NCBI GenBank assembly: GCA_032718865.1
Contig: JALUTQ010000003.1
Coordinates: forward strand, 650,001 to 714,000
Origin: Tilletia caries
Taxonomy: Eukaryota; Basidiomycota; Exobasidiomycetes; Tilletiales; Tilletiaceae
Direction of reading: 5' to 3'
Length of the DNA stretch: 64,000 nt
In this document: positions 46,391 through 58,475 of the stretch, in pieces
Numbering within the stretch: position 1 is the first letter of the stretch
Layout: each line of letters opens with the position of its first letter
The notes under the pieces: model-generated
Seen by the model: only the letters and a program-made list of their open reading frames with translations
Database searches by the model: none
What the model was told of the DNA's origin: nothing
Translations under genes and position numbers: made by a program

Positions 46391-48507
46391 TAGAAATGCA
46401 TTGCTTCCGATTCGGGCCGTGGGATAGACGGAGTGGGAAGAACATCGATCCTGTACACCCACAGCGATGTCACTACTTCCACGTTACCACCATCATCGAA
46501 ACCCACGGCCACGAAATGAAGTAAGCAACACACATCGCTCCCCGCTGGAAACCACGCTGCGTTGCCCTCATCATTTCCGCTGCCTCCTTCACCCAGGCAT
46601 CAGCCCTTTCCCAGCGCTCATACCTTGAAGTCATCAATCCTCTGCCCCTCTCCATAAGCTGACGCCCATTTCTTCTTTGGTTGATTGTAATCCCTCCTTC
46701 TTCGTCCGCCTCAAACAGGTAGCCGATGTTGCTCGGTGAGCACTGAGCACCTGTCCGATCATGCGTCCCAGGCGCGCCATCTGAATCGTTTTTGCATAAC
46801 AAAGGTCAAAGGAGACGGCCATCCCCTAATCAGCCGGCACTCAACAGTCCCAGCCCGAAGTTGGTAGCTGACTATGTTGCTTCCTCCCTCCAGTTCGAAT
46901 CCTTCAACCCACTCTCCCTCCCTCATCGAACTCACAACTACATCACATTCACACATCACATTCTGAATTCATCAGCAACGACGACGGCAGCGGTGAAGAA
47001 CGGTCGGAGTCTATGCATCATCAGCTCCCTCCCCTCTCCATTAGCTGACGCTTCTCTTCTATCTGATGCCCTTCCCCTTCTCCTTCTCTGCTTCCAGCCA
47101 ATGTTAACTCTCCTTCAATCCGTCTCGCCCCTCACTCCTCAGTGAGCATCTGTTACACATGTGCAGTTGTCACAACTCACAGGCACGCTGATTGGATCGC
47201 TCCAAATTGCAAGGGCAAGGCCGTCGACCCGAAGCTGTTAGCTACTCCAACTTTAACAACGAATCAACGCCTGATACCGACAACGACTGCGACGACGCCG
47301 GCCGCCGCAGTGTAGTGTCACTGAAGCCATGCGCATTCACGGTAGGAGGAACGACCTATTCGCAAGAGGCAGACCGCAAACCCGTTGTCCGACCCGCTCG
47401 GCTGCTCTCCGACCCGTCCGCCACTGGCCACATCCGTCTCAGTGCCTGCCTTCATGAACGTAGCGAAGCGGACCGGAGATGGGACTATGAAAGTCACGCT
47501 GCCACAGCTTCAACCAAGACGATTCACGATAGGGTGGCGGGGATCGAGGATTGTTGCTTCCACTATGTATGTGACGGCTGGACCCTTCGGGTAGGCGACG
47601 GCGGTGAAGGGAATAAGTGAGACAGAGTGGGTGGAGACTGGAGATGATCAAAACTCATCGCAACTCCACCAGTACCCTGCGGCCTGCCTCCTTCTGATAG
47701 TTTACGCTTCCTCCTCCTGCAGGGTTTCCTGGCCTCAAGAACATCGATCAATGAGTGAATGACCCCGCTCGCCCTCCCCGCGCCTTTGCTCTTCTTCCTC
47801 CTCAGTTGCCTGAACCGCTTCCTTCAAGTCTGGCTAGAGCGCGTCGCCCGACCTTCCAGACTGTATCTGCTTCAAGCGTCGCCATTGCCATGAGAACGGC
47901 GATGTCCTCCGTTGTTGCCTCCTCGACTCTTTTTGTGTAAAGCAACCCGCGCCAAAATCCAAGTACGATAACAATGTATCCCTCCTCGATTCTCATATCT
48001 CATCTGCCACCGTGTTGTGCTGTAACGTTTTGTGTTCGTTGCTTCACTTGCTGACGTTTCAATTTTTCAATCCATGTATACATGATACACGTATCTCCCC
48101 GTATTTTTGCATCAATGATCAATCATCAGTTAGGTGGCCCCCCTGCATTTTTGCATCAATGAACACTGATGTACTGATCTACCAGCCTTTTTCAATGCTA
48201 CATTGCATTCTCGAATCAAGTTGCACAATGCACGCGGCACAATTCAGGTATCCATGTCACCATGTATCACTCATTTCTCTTCACGTTGCACGCATGACGC
48301 AGCACAATTTAGGTATCTATCGCACCATGTATCCCTCATTTCTCTCTGATATTTTTCTTGACGACTAAGCTGAAAGCTCACCGGTGATTAGTAATGATAT
48401 TTGAGAGCTGCCCTCCTCGGCTCTCCCTGAATGTCGATCCAAAGTCCTGCTGTTCTTCTTTTTGCTCGCAGCATCCCGCTTCCTCTCCACAACTCCCTGC
48501 TGCCGCT
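46391..48507. other. Gene-poor region
   Basis: Many short pyrimidine-rich open frames without domains. Two diverged segments (about 46620-46760 and 47020-47160) share CCCCTCTCCAT-AGCTGACGC and a GAGCA-CTGT motif, suggesting an old duplication. The sequence around 48090-48310 holds repeated GTATC-CACCATGTATC-CTCATTTCTCT phrases. Confidence 0.4.
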
Positions 48508-49453
48508 CTCACTCCGATGGTTGACAAGATGGCACCGCTGCCACGACTGCCTGCTGAGATCTGGGATCTCATACTCAACCATATCTTTGCCGATCCGGAC
48601 TCGCAGGCCACTCTCGCACAGTTGAGTAGGACTTGCTATTCATGGTACCATCTGCTTCGCTTCAAGTTGCTACAGCGAGTTCGCCTTTCGTATCCGAACG
48701 GCAGCTCTGCTTTCTCCCGTCAGCTTTATACGGAGCTGGCATTAGGATGGTGCGTTCGCCGCCTCGAATTCACTGGGTCGCTGAAGGAAACGGATCTCTA
48801 CCGCGATCAACACCGTAGCGCACGGTTTCGGGTCCTGTCGAAGCGATGTCCTTTCCTCGAGGTTTTCATTCTTTTCCGCGGAGGTGAGTGTCCTTCTTCA
48901 TGTACTCCCAGTACTTCTTCTCTGATTCTTCATTCGGCGCCTCTCGGTTGCAGATTTGACGGAGGATGGAGAGATTGTGGCATTCTCTGCCCAATTTCCT
49001 TTCCTCCACACCATCGTCGTCCAGGGCTTCTCCAAGTGGGACCTAGATACGTTCTCCGGCACGATGACGGAAAACTTCTGCTTCCCTACCATTTGGAAAT
49101 CTGTCGCACCGTCCCTGCGGCATGTCATCGTTTCCGAAGACTACTACGATGATCTACCGATATGCTCTTGCATCGACGCGCAGTACACGATCTTTGTCAA
49201 TCGCGTCTCTGCAAAATCGTCTCCACCCGATGCCGTTAGATCTTGCCGGGATCCAGAAGTACCCCTCGACAACACGACGCACACAGTTTGCCGCCGAACG
49301 TTCTCGGGAGCACGAATCTCATGCACGGATCCCCTTGCAGGAACGCTTATCCTTTCCCACCGTTGTGAGTACCACAGTCCACAATCCTTCTCAAATCCAT
49401 TGTCTCTTTTACCTCACAGCTCACTCAACAGGCATACCTCACATGACAAATAG
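48508..49453 (+). CDS. F-box-like protein
   Basis: Exons 48508-48883 and 48954-49453 join in phase 1 to about 291 residues. The ATG encodes MVDKMAPLPRLPAEIWDLIL, a classic basidiomycete F-box start, with SRTCYSWYHLLRFKLLQRV completing the box. Leucine-rich segments follow (FPFLHTIVVQGFSKWDL, SVAPSLRHVIVSEDYYDD). A GTGAGT near 49370 and later acceptors would allow a third exon ending VAPSLRHLIITDC near 49640, echoing the earlier repeat, so the 3' structure is uncertain. Such proteins are SCF ubiquitin-ligase adaptors. Confidence 0.6.
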
Positions 49454-49857
49454 CAGATCTTGGTGCCCCTCGCGAACCTATCTTACTTTCTGGGCATCTC
49501 CCCGCTCTTACCACATTCGTCTTACGAAGCCGTCCCTGGTGGGCTTCATCACAGTATCTCGATGGGTCGCCCAAAACTTTCCAGCCACCTATTATTCCTC
49601 TAGAGGTTGCACCGAGTTTACGTCACCTCATCATCACCGACTGTCAACATCATCTTTGACATACACGTAGCTAACCGTATTCGCAGTGTGCCATCATCTG
49701 GCTGCTAACATATCCCTTGAGCAATGTAACAGTGGGATTTGCAGCAGGGCTTGCGTGCTTCATTCCGAACTTTGCAGGCTTGCAGCACCTTTAGACATTA
49801 GAACTCATACTTTCACAGCGCCACAGCGCAAAAATTAACGCAATAGAAGGCTCTCAC

Positions 49858-50257
49858 CAAGAAGGTCACTGTTGCGATAGTGAATAATGTTTCTGACACA
49901 GAAACCACCCGTCCAAATGCACGGATGTACATAGGAAGGAACGAAATGTGCCTCGCCATGTAGTCTGGATCGGTAGCCGCGCCTGGGCGAACTTCGACTT
50001 CCGAGCGAGCAAAGAAAAGCTCGACTCCGGTTTGAGGGCTAGCGACCATAAATGTCCCTAGAATGATCGAACCCTCCACAGGACGCTCATCGCGCCACCA
50101 GCCGTGCAGAAGGACGCTGATCATATCGCCGTCTCCGATCTTGGCGAGACTTTTTGATGAGAGCATAGTCCTTCTTGCGCGGGTTGTCCTGGATCTCGAT
50201 GACGGGAAATTGGTGAAATATCTCGCAGTATGAGTTGTACTGACTAAGCTCGGCCAT
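49858..50257 (-). pseudogene. OB-fold-like protein, copy 1
   Basis: From the ATG at 50257 (MAELSQYNSYCEIFHQFPVI) the frame shifts at the A5 run 50151-50155 and continues ISVLLHGWWRDERPVEGS, then VELFFARSEVEV, TDPDY and IRAFGRVVSVSETLF to a GTGAGA donor at 49857. The last half matches copy 2 at 57071-58475 (ELALRIDV, TDPAYL, VRGVGRVVETSAGLF). The pattern of short beta strands with GRVV fits an OB-fold single-strand DNA-binding domain, by inference. Downstream exons are not evident, so it may be truncated. Confidence 0.5.
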
Positions 50258-50870
50258 ATTGATTGTTGATTGTCAGAATGGGGGAGGATGAGTGTGCTGT
50301 GCGCTGGGTGATTCTGGGGAGAATGAAGAGGTATGTGGATGTGGGTGCTGTGAAAATCAACTGGGTACACTCAGGCAGACTCCCGCTTTTTATATGTAAT
50401 GCATGCTGCTGGGCGGCATCATGTCACCCATCGCCGTCAATAAGGCCGCAACTGGCTTGCAACATGTTACATGATGCATAAAAACGTTGTAGTACCTCAT
50501 CCACAATGCACATGAAATCGTATCACGTCTCATCACTCACGTCGAACTCTAAGGGCTGTAGCGCTTGACTACCGAGGACCGAGACCCGAGTTCGCTCACA
50601 CATGCTGACATGAGGTGTTACAATCTGGCAGGAACGTTACATTAGGTAGCGACGGTCGGACGGACCCAAAGTCTGTAGCCACTGCCACAGGTGCATCGTC
50701 ATCAATGTTTTTACTCATTGCAGCAGAGCATGTTCTGGTGTCATGTCCCAAATGATGTGCTCTGGCCTCTGCGTGTCTCAATGATATCAATGCGGACAGC
50801 GGAGACAACAAATGAAAGAAAGAGAAGTATGCATAACATCGGGAGGCGGTAGGTCCAAGAGCTCAGGCAG

Positions 50871-51848
50871 TCAATTTCCTTCGCGGATCGTCTCCCGCGA
50901 GCTGCTAGCAACTCCTTGCGGTGGAGCACGATGCGAAACAACACACTGGGGAGCGAGAACGTTAAGTCGGTCGTTTAGCAGAGATTGGACCAAATTTCGA
51001 GACTGGATCACTGGATTAACAGTAACGTACTTGATCGGGTATCCATCGCTGCCGTATGAAAGCAAAGATGTCTCCGGAACTGTTCACACGCTGTATGAAA
51101 AGTGCAATAACGATCAGCGGACAGTGGATACTGGGTCATCTTGGCGAGATCGTGCCGACGTTCAGAACTGACCTTTCGTATAGCACCGTCCATCCACTGA
51201 AGGAAAGGACAAAAGAAGGTCAATGGTTAACTGCTGTTCAATGGTCGCCTAAAAGGAAAAAGCATACTGACCTCTAGTTCATATTCGTCCTTGATCTGAC
51301 CTGCCGCTGTCTCCAACTCCTCTGAACGCGTTTTTGGGCGGATCGGTCCGTTTGCTGGGCGGTTCCTGCTCATCATCGGCTGAGGCGTAAGAGTCTGAGT
51401 CGCTGAGCTCAAGCAATTTGGCCTTCGCGTGCGCCAATCGACTGCTTTGGGTGTGTTGCAGAGCCGCCAAACGTGCACTACGCCGAGGCTGTTCAGGGTC
51501 CACGCGCGTCCGACCACGACGTTTGAGGCTGTGAGCGCTGAGCTTGGAAGATGACGTTGAATCCGAGTTGGAGTCATCTGAGACTCCGTCCGTGAAAGAA
51601 GCAGTTCCTTCTGAAGCGTCTGGTGATCCGGTAGACTGCGTCACGTCCTCATTGTCGGAAACAATGAACTGAACAATTGACGTATCCGAGTCCGCCGATG
51701 AATCAGATTCGTCTCCTTCCGTGTCTGGTGCCGACTGGGAAGATGCAGTTCCGATCGAATCTCCGCTAGGTTCTGAAAAAAGACTCGTCAAGGTAGATTG
51801 AGAGCTTGAGGAGTCGTCCTCTTCAGCTTCTTCGATAACATAGTTCAT
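50871..51848 (-). CDS. Acidic Ser-rich protein with short 3' exons
   Basis: The first exon starts MNYVIEEAEEDDSSSSQSTL at 51848 and is a 150-residue Ser/Asp/Glu-rich acidic tract followed by the basic RRSARLAAL. Ignoring one base of the A5 run 51331-51335 lets it read on into EELETAAGQIKDEYELE and a GTCAGT donor. Short exon candidates follow (WMDGAIRK; VNSSGDIFAFIRQRWIPDQ with a GTACGT donor; final stop at 50871). Without that correction the frame stops at 51279. Possibly nuclear; no known family. It shares LET-x-AGQI with the fragment at 44895-45191. Confidence 0.45.
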
Positions 51849-52143
51849 ATCGATTTGCGATGCAGAGGTGGCCGCGTTCGTGATGTCTTGGGGATTTTTA
51901 GGGCTGATTGCTGAACTATGGACATTATATATTCATACCCATGCATCAAGAGACGCGTAAGCAACTCCATCACAGAGATCAATGATGAAACGTGAGACAA
52001 ATGAGACCTACAGGATGTGTGATACATTGCCTCAACAGATACGTTGGTTTGCATTACTACTACATCATGACAGGCAACATGACAGAATTGGGTCACTGCG
52101 ATTTTCGAAGCAACAGAGAGGAAACATTACGCTAAAGTGCAGA

Positions 52144-54432
52144 TCAAGTTGCTTGTAGATGAGGCAGGGCGCGAGGCAGAGCTACATTGGTTGTCGACGT
52201 GTCGGATCCAGGAAGCAGGACACGTACGTTTCTGGCGTCAGTAGCTCGTGACAGAGCGACGTACAGCTGGCCATGCGAAAAGCAGGGTACCCGCAAGTCG
52301 ATTCCAACACGGTCAAGGGACTGCCCTTGACTCTTGTTGATCGTCATTGCGAAGCACAATTTGACCGGAAACTGACGTCTGATAAGGACGTATGGATATC
52401 CGCTTTCCTCCGTACGAACATCGATTCGAGGTATCAGGACTCGTTGTCCAATGCGATCCTTTGCTCCGGTGATGATTATCGCTTCGAGCACTGGTCTTCG
52501 CATAGCAGTGACCACCAATCGCGTTCCGTTGCAAAGCCCGTTGGAGGGATCAAGATTCCGCAGCAGCATGATTGGAGATCCAATCTTCAGAGACAGTGCA
52601 TGCGGGGGAGATCCAGAGGGCTGTTGCGTCGCTAGGTATTCTGCAGAGAACGCAGGAGACTCGTCGCCGTCGGCCGTGACCGCTCTGTCGGCGCTGAAGA
52701 AGGTAATTGCTTCGCCTGGAAGCATTGACAATATCGTCTCGTTCGTTTTGTCGGCAGCATCGTTTCGTGCATGAAGAATTGCGCGAGGAGCCCAATACCT
52801 TTGTGCGGTTACTGGAGAAAAGGCGGCCGGGATGGATTTGTAGACAAAACGAATTAAACTGGAAGCGTCGTTTCCATTCAACCGAATGGGATCCGGAACC
52901 ATGACTCGTCCCTTGTTGTCCTGAGGGCAGTGGCCATTACCAATGTGCATCGTCCAGCGACCGTATTCCATCTGTAGAGAGGCGTCGTCTGCGGACATTG
53001 TACTCATCGACAGGAGCAATCGCAGATTGATTCGCAATTGCAGTTGAACCATGCTGCTCCATAGCTCGGATTTGTGTAGACAGATTTGAATCGTGTCCGA
53101 TGTTGTGCCTCCTTGAACGATGGGGAGTGTTTGACGCCAGTCTCCGGAGAACAGTACCACTACACCTCCAAAAGGTTTTGTGTTCTGAAGAAGATCTTGG
53201 AACAGGCGATCGACCCTCAGCAGCATACCTGCTCTGCATAGGTGCTTCATCCCAAATCAGAACTGAAGTTCGTCGAAGAAGCTCGGCCGATGCTGTTTGA
53301 GCACGAACACCACAGCTGGAATCTGCGGTGAGTGTGAGCGGGATTTTGAAACGTGAATGTGTCGTTCGTCCGCCTTCGAGCATAATGGCCGCGATTCCCG
53401 ACGCTGCAACAGCGAGGGCGATCTTTCCTTTGCTGCGAGTGTATGCAAGTAACGCGTTCTCTACGAACGTTTTCCCACATCCGCCTGGCCCATCGAGGAA
53501 GAAGGTGGTTGACGAAGAAGCAGGATCGTCGATCGCGGCCTGTATGGTCTCGAAAGCCATCGCTTGATCTGCGTTCATGAGGCGGACCATTTCTTCGTAC
53601 TTGAGCCGCTGTGTGTCCCAGTTGTAGCCGACTTCCTCCAGTACCGCGACCGGAATACGTACTTCATCGAAGCTGTATATGTCATCCGGTGGGGGTATAC
53701 CGTACAGAGCCAAATCCACATCAGCTTGCATCGACCCCAAAACGTCACGAAGCAGAGCTCGTGAAAGGGATAAGCATCGTTCGAACGATGGGTTTTGGAC
53801 TCCACGGCGGAGAAGGAGTCGACGACAATCGTCCGCAAGGGCTTCTCTGTGCTTTGTGTAGAGTCGAACAGGATCGTCCACGCTTTGGTTTAGCAGGATA
53901 GCGCAGAATAGGCGACGCAGAGCAGATCCGTGCTGTATCGCAGAAGCTTCTCGAAGGCAGTAGTCCCACTCAGAGTCGTCGGTAAGGAGTCCACGAGCGA
54001 GGCAAGCAGCACGGAAGGTAGGATAGACGAATCCTTCGAACGTCCGAACGTCAGCGAACGATGTTGGTCCCCGGACATGGTGCAGCAGCATTCTGAGATA
54101 GAATTTCTCGCCCGCCGTCTGTGGGACGAAATAGACACGGCCGATCTGCCTTCCTTGGGAGCGCCGCTTCCATGTGCGGTCTTTCTGATTCCATACGTAT
54201 TGGGACGGAACCTCTGGATAGGTTAGCTCCGCCGTTTCTGATCCAGAGCGACCGCAGAGCTGAAAGAATGCGAGCAACTTCGATCGACGTTCTTCTCCTT
54301 CCATAGTCTCGAGAGTTCCATTCAAATCGTCCGGATCAAACGTCACACGTTGACCGCCTTCCTCGTGGACGTCCAAGGACATGACAGAGGGCCATATGCC
54401 ATGCAGAGGTAGCCGTAGCAGTCGTGCGACTC
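52144..54432 (-). pseudogene. Helitron helicase domain
   Basis: After the intron the frame continues the Helitron-like region (ARLLRLPLHGIWPSV, then MSLDVHEEGGQRVTF). The Pif1-like helicase has DQAMAFETIQAAIDD, FLDGPGGCGKTFV (Walker A), VLIWDEAPM (Walker B) and, after a one-base break at 53214-53216, VVVLFSGDWRQTLPIV, NKSQGQSLDRVG and SHGQLYVALSRATD (motif VI). It stops at 52144. The helicase would unwind DNA during rolling-circle transposition. Confidence 0.85.
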
Positions 54433-54509
54433 CTTCAAAAAAAAGAAAGAAAGGAAACAATACATCAGAAATTCGGATTTAGTTATGACCTGGTCTGTGA
54501 AATACTCAC
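54433..54509 (-). other. Intron in the Helitron Rep/Hel gene
   Basis: 77 nt, donor GCGAAG|GTGAGT, acceptor TTTTTTGAAG. It joins SPCEG to the helicase-side region in frame. The Rep frame otherwise runs into a stop at 54343. Confidence 0.7.
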
Positions 54510-56788
54510 CTTCGCAAGGGGAGACGAATCTAGCGTCCACGTACTCAGAGATTTCGTCCAGAACTTGTTGCCCCTCAGGTCCCACTGTGACCCGAGAGCG
54601 ATCTGGCCCTTTAAAGATATATTTGAAGAGATATTTGACCGCCTTAATGGACGTGCAAATTTCCACGTTCATGTGACAGCCAAACGTTTTGAGCAGAAAA
54701 GGATTGTGAGGTACAACCCACGTAGAGTCGACGTCTCGAAACCCGCGACCACACTGTTTCTGCACAGAAACACCAGTATTGCGACGGCGGTACAGAGGAT
54801 ATCCGTCGTCTCCAGCGACAGTTTCTTCCTGCAGTGCAAAGGGAAAACGTCGTGTGCAAATGCCTGGTGATTCTGGATTTTGCATACATGGCTGCTCTGG
54901 TGTGCAGGGCCCGTGTATCATCTGCCCAAGGACGTGATTATGCAGCTCTTCGTCGATTGCAGGATCCGGGAGTTCGGCACTGACGATGCTGTCAATGTCC
55001 GCTGCACATCGAGTCTTGTCCTCGTTGTTCATAGTGATGATGATGTGAGCGTGGGGAAGTCCTCGCTTTTGGAACTCGACGGTCCACGTGAAGGATACAA
55101 CAGTTCCGAGGACTTGCTTCTCCTTCAGCAAGGATATCAGGTGCTTGAGTTTCAGCCAGAAAACGCGGCAAACGATGTCGGGCCGATCTGAAGCGCGCTG
55201 ATGTGGTTTGAGATTTTTGACGATCTCCTTCCACAGCGGATTGTATGTCATGGTGATGAAGATGTCCGGTTTTCCGTAGACGCGTACCAAAGCCATTGCA
55301 TCGTGATATCGCGCCTGCATGTATCGAGGACCGTTGGTAAACGAAGAAGGTAACACGATGCGTTGACCGAGCGTGTTCAGATCCGTGCCGTTCATGAGTG
55401 CATCCTGCAGCCCCTTGTACACGTCTGCCCGAAGCTGGCTTTGATTGGATCGTATGAAGTGGAGACGTCTTTGCTCGGCAACGACCCAGGCATCGACAAT
55501 GAACTCCTGCATCAATGTGCCGCCATGGAGAAGGGTCGAGAAGGTGAATCGTAGATGGAGATGATAGCAGTGGAATTGTTCAAGCGAAACTTTGTGCGAA
55601 CCTCCCGCTCCCCGGCCTCGAACGACTGCAAGCGGAAACGTAAGACAGGGAGAGAGAGAGATGAGCATAAGACATTGCCTAACGTCCAGCGCATATAGGA
55701 AAGCATCAGACCGCACAGGAGGAAGCAATAACGCACCATTGGGATCCTGCAACGCTGCAGCCGCTATATCTGCGTCTGTGTAGAACATCTCGCGAGGAGC
55801 ATCCCGGCCTAAGGGAATCCAGTAATGCCAGCCCAGATGTCCGAAGGGTATGAGGATGGGGAAACGTAGAGGAAGAAAGCAAGGATGTGACTCGTTGATC
55901 CTACGAAGCGGGCCATTTTTGTATTGGAAGACGATGTCCCTGCCGCTCCCTTCACTTGCGTTTCGATCGAAAACGATTGCTGCGACCTCGGATGCTCTTG
56001 GTAGGTTGTACGTGCGCGGATCCGGTCCTCCTTCAGCTCCAGGATGGATAATTCGTATCCCCACCTCCGTTTCGGTCGTAGCTAGATGGTCCAGCATTGT
56101 TTTTCGAGCTACGCAAAGCCTCGACGAAGGGATTGACGTCCCAAAGAATTCTCTGCAGGCCATCCAGTGTGTTCGGTTGGAGCCCAGTATTGGGCCGAGA
56201 CGCTCTGATTCCGGTAGCTTGCGCAGGATCTGTGGCCACGAAGTAGACCTGAGCGTACGAAGGCGTGAAGCCGTCCTCTGGAACCAAACCGCCGATGCGA
56301 TGATGTACCTGCCCTTTGACCTTGAAGGTGTATATGCCGCGCTGTCCGGCAACGCTGAGGTCGCGAGTACCACCGAAAGAGAGGAACGCAAAGGCGTTAT
56401 TGTAATCTCGAATGTTGCGACGGAATTGATCGGCCACATCGCCACCACTTGTGTACAACGCTTGTAGCGTCGGCGGGCAGTCGAAGATTTGAGGCAGAAC
56501 AACGTTTCCGTTACTGCAGCATGTGCCGAACTTCGGTTTGCACATGGACCCCGACGTCTTCTCGGATATCCAATGCAAAGCTAGGCAATGTTCGCAAACG
56601 TGTTCCATGAATCCGAGACTGTGCAGGACAGCATTTGCTCCGTCGCCGCGTGCCGGTCGATGCAGCGGCATGAAGAAAGGTGGAAAAACAGAGGGAATGG
56701 ACTGTTGAGTAGGCCGGAAGGCAGTAGGAATCAAAGAGTCAGTGGAAGGAGGGAACTTCGACATTCCATCATCAGCGCAAGAATCCAA
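54510..56788 (-). pseudogene. Helitron Rep (HUH endonuclease)
   Basis: The N-terminal part has cysteine pairs (EHVCEHCLALHW) and CPPTLQALYTSGGDVADQFR, then a break at A5 56100-56104. The Rep domain shows ITMTYNPLWKEIV, the HUH motif FQKRGLPHAHIIITM, and the tyrosine region AVKYLFKYIFKGPD. These are the conserved Helitron Rep motifs for single-strand cleavage. Confidence 0.87.
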
Positions 56789-57070
56789 ATCAGCTGTACT
56801 TCATAGGGCTATATGAATCATAATATCCGTTACAGTAGGTCGTTGCCGTACACCTGAAGCCTGTAGAGATTTTTCATTGCAGATGTCAACATGAGGATTG
56901 AAGAAGGTAAGTTGCGTATGTGAAATGTTTCCCGAGTACTGTTGCCTTTACGGCTATAGAACTGTATCATTTGCTGTAACCAACAGGTAAAACTGTTCTG
57001 GGCTTTTGTATTAGAAACGTATAAACCCTTAACGCTTGCTCATATCTACATTCTTCGCCGTGATACTACA

Positions 57071-58475
57071 GATCGAAGGCACAAAGCGGGGTACGATTCG
57101 CTTCGTTTTGAAGCCAGCGGCCAACATCATGCCCTTGCAAGTCGGGAACTTTGCTGGAGGCCGCGGAGTTGTTTCCAAGGTAAACTCAGAGGGCACGCTC
57201 ATTGTTTCCTTGGACTCTTTTTCAAGTTGGAGTCGAAGGACCTCGAGCAGCATCGATGTCAAAGAACGACCGAGAAGAAATGTGGCGCAGCGCTCTTCTC
57301 GGACGGGATTCAAAGCCGGGCCCAGGAACCACATCTGAAGCACCCAGAGAGGTCAATCCTCTGACCAGCTTTTTGCGAGACGTCGCATCGGTTCGTACTC
57401 AAATCTGCGATCAACAACGAGGTGGCCGGTCGGGCCTATTCCCTCGACGGAGAAACTCATGACGTTCGCCTTGCCTGGAACTACGGCCATACACCTCCAG
57501 CAGAGATCATCTACGGTATCACAGGACCGCTCACGTTCGAGGAGCTGGCGCTCCGCATCGACGTGAACGAAGGGCGCTTTGAGGCGCGACACGGAGATAA
57601 AACGGACCCTGCCTACCTTATAAATCAGAGTCTTTCTCTGCAATGGCGCGTGCGAGGAGTTGGTCGAGTGGTTGAAACTTCAGCTGGGCTTTTTAGCCTG
57701 GAGATTGTGTCCGAGACGGTGAGTCAAGCATCCTGCGTCAAAAGTACCAGTTACGAACTCTTCTGATCATCTCTTTCCTTTTCTTCCAATGATACAGAAC
57801 GGGAAGGTGACGGTGTTTATGATGGACGTTCGCATTCCAATCGACAACAAGCGTTGGGCAAAGTATCGGACAGTCCCGGTCGGAAGCTTCGTGGGCGTGC
57901 GCGGAACGGTAGAGACGATCAAGTATAACGACATCGCCAAGATCGTCATCACCCTGGAGCATCTCTGCAGCCCACCGCCTAACAGAAGTGGAGGCCCTGG
58001 AGGTCCATCTCCCCCGAACTCGGCAGAAACGTCTAGCAGCATTCAGACCCGATACATGAACACGCTCGGTATCACGACAGCAGACCCCTCCGCTGGATCT
58101 TCCTCCGGAGCTGGTACCTCTATCGCTGCGCCATCTCCACCAAAGCTAACCCTCGAGTCTGGACGCAGCGTGCCTCCAGAAATTGCAGCGACTTCAGCTT
58201 TCACTGCGCCTACTCAGTACATCGGCGACGCCGCACATCATCCCGCATCCCGGCAGAACATCGAATTAAACGTCAACGCCGAGGAAACATCTGGTCAGAA
58301 CTTTGTTCTTCTTGCCCAGCAGATCACCCGACAGCCAGCGGACCTTGGATTGGCAGCAGGAAGCGCGGAGCGTTCCTCTGCAGCGGCAGCAGCGGAAGGA
58401 AAGGGGAAGAAACGTAGCCGAGAAGATGAAGGCAAAGAGGTCATGGGTGCAAAAAGGGCGGTCTCCGTACGCTAA
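57071..58475 (+). CDS. OB-fold-like protein, copy 2
   Basis: Exon-like sequence from 57071 (IEGTKRGTIRFVLKPAA) is unsettled in structure. From about 57395 one frame reads INNEVAGRAYSLDGETHDV and LQWRVRGVGRVVETSAGLFS, is spliced at 57718/57798 (donor GTGAGT, acceptor GATACAG, phase 0), and continues KVTVFMMDVRIPIDNKRWA, VGSFVGVRGTVETIKYND and IAKIVITLEHL. The tail is Ser/Pro-rich with a basic KGKKRSREDEGKE end at 58475. The strand-turn pattern and G-x-V-x-x-V-x-x-I spacing suggest an RPA-like OB fold. It starts about 280 bp from the Helitron on the opposite strand. An upstream start MRIEE with a GTAAGT donor near 56892 is possible. Confidence 0.55.

Larger units (their letters stand above)
52144..56788 (-). 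mobile_element. Autonomous-type Helitron, frameshifted
   Basis: Encodes a Helitron Rep (HUH nuclease) and Pif1-like helicase on the minus strand with one intron. The coding order matches Rep/Hel proteins of rolling-circle Helitrons. Two single-base frame breaks (56100-56104 and 53214-53216) interrupt it. The 5'-TC and 3'-CTRR hairpin termini were not located, so the coordinates are those of the coding part. Confidence 0.85.
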
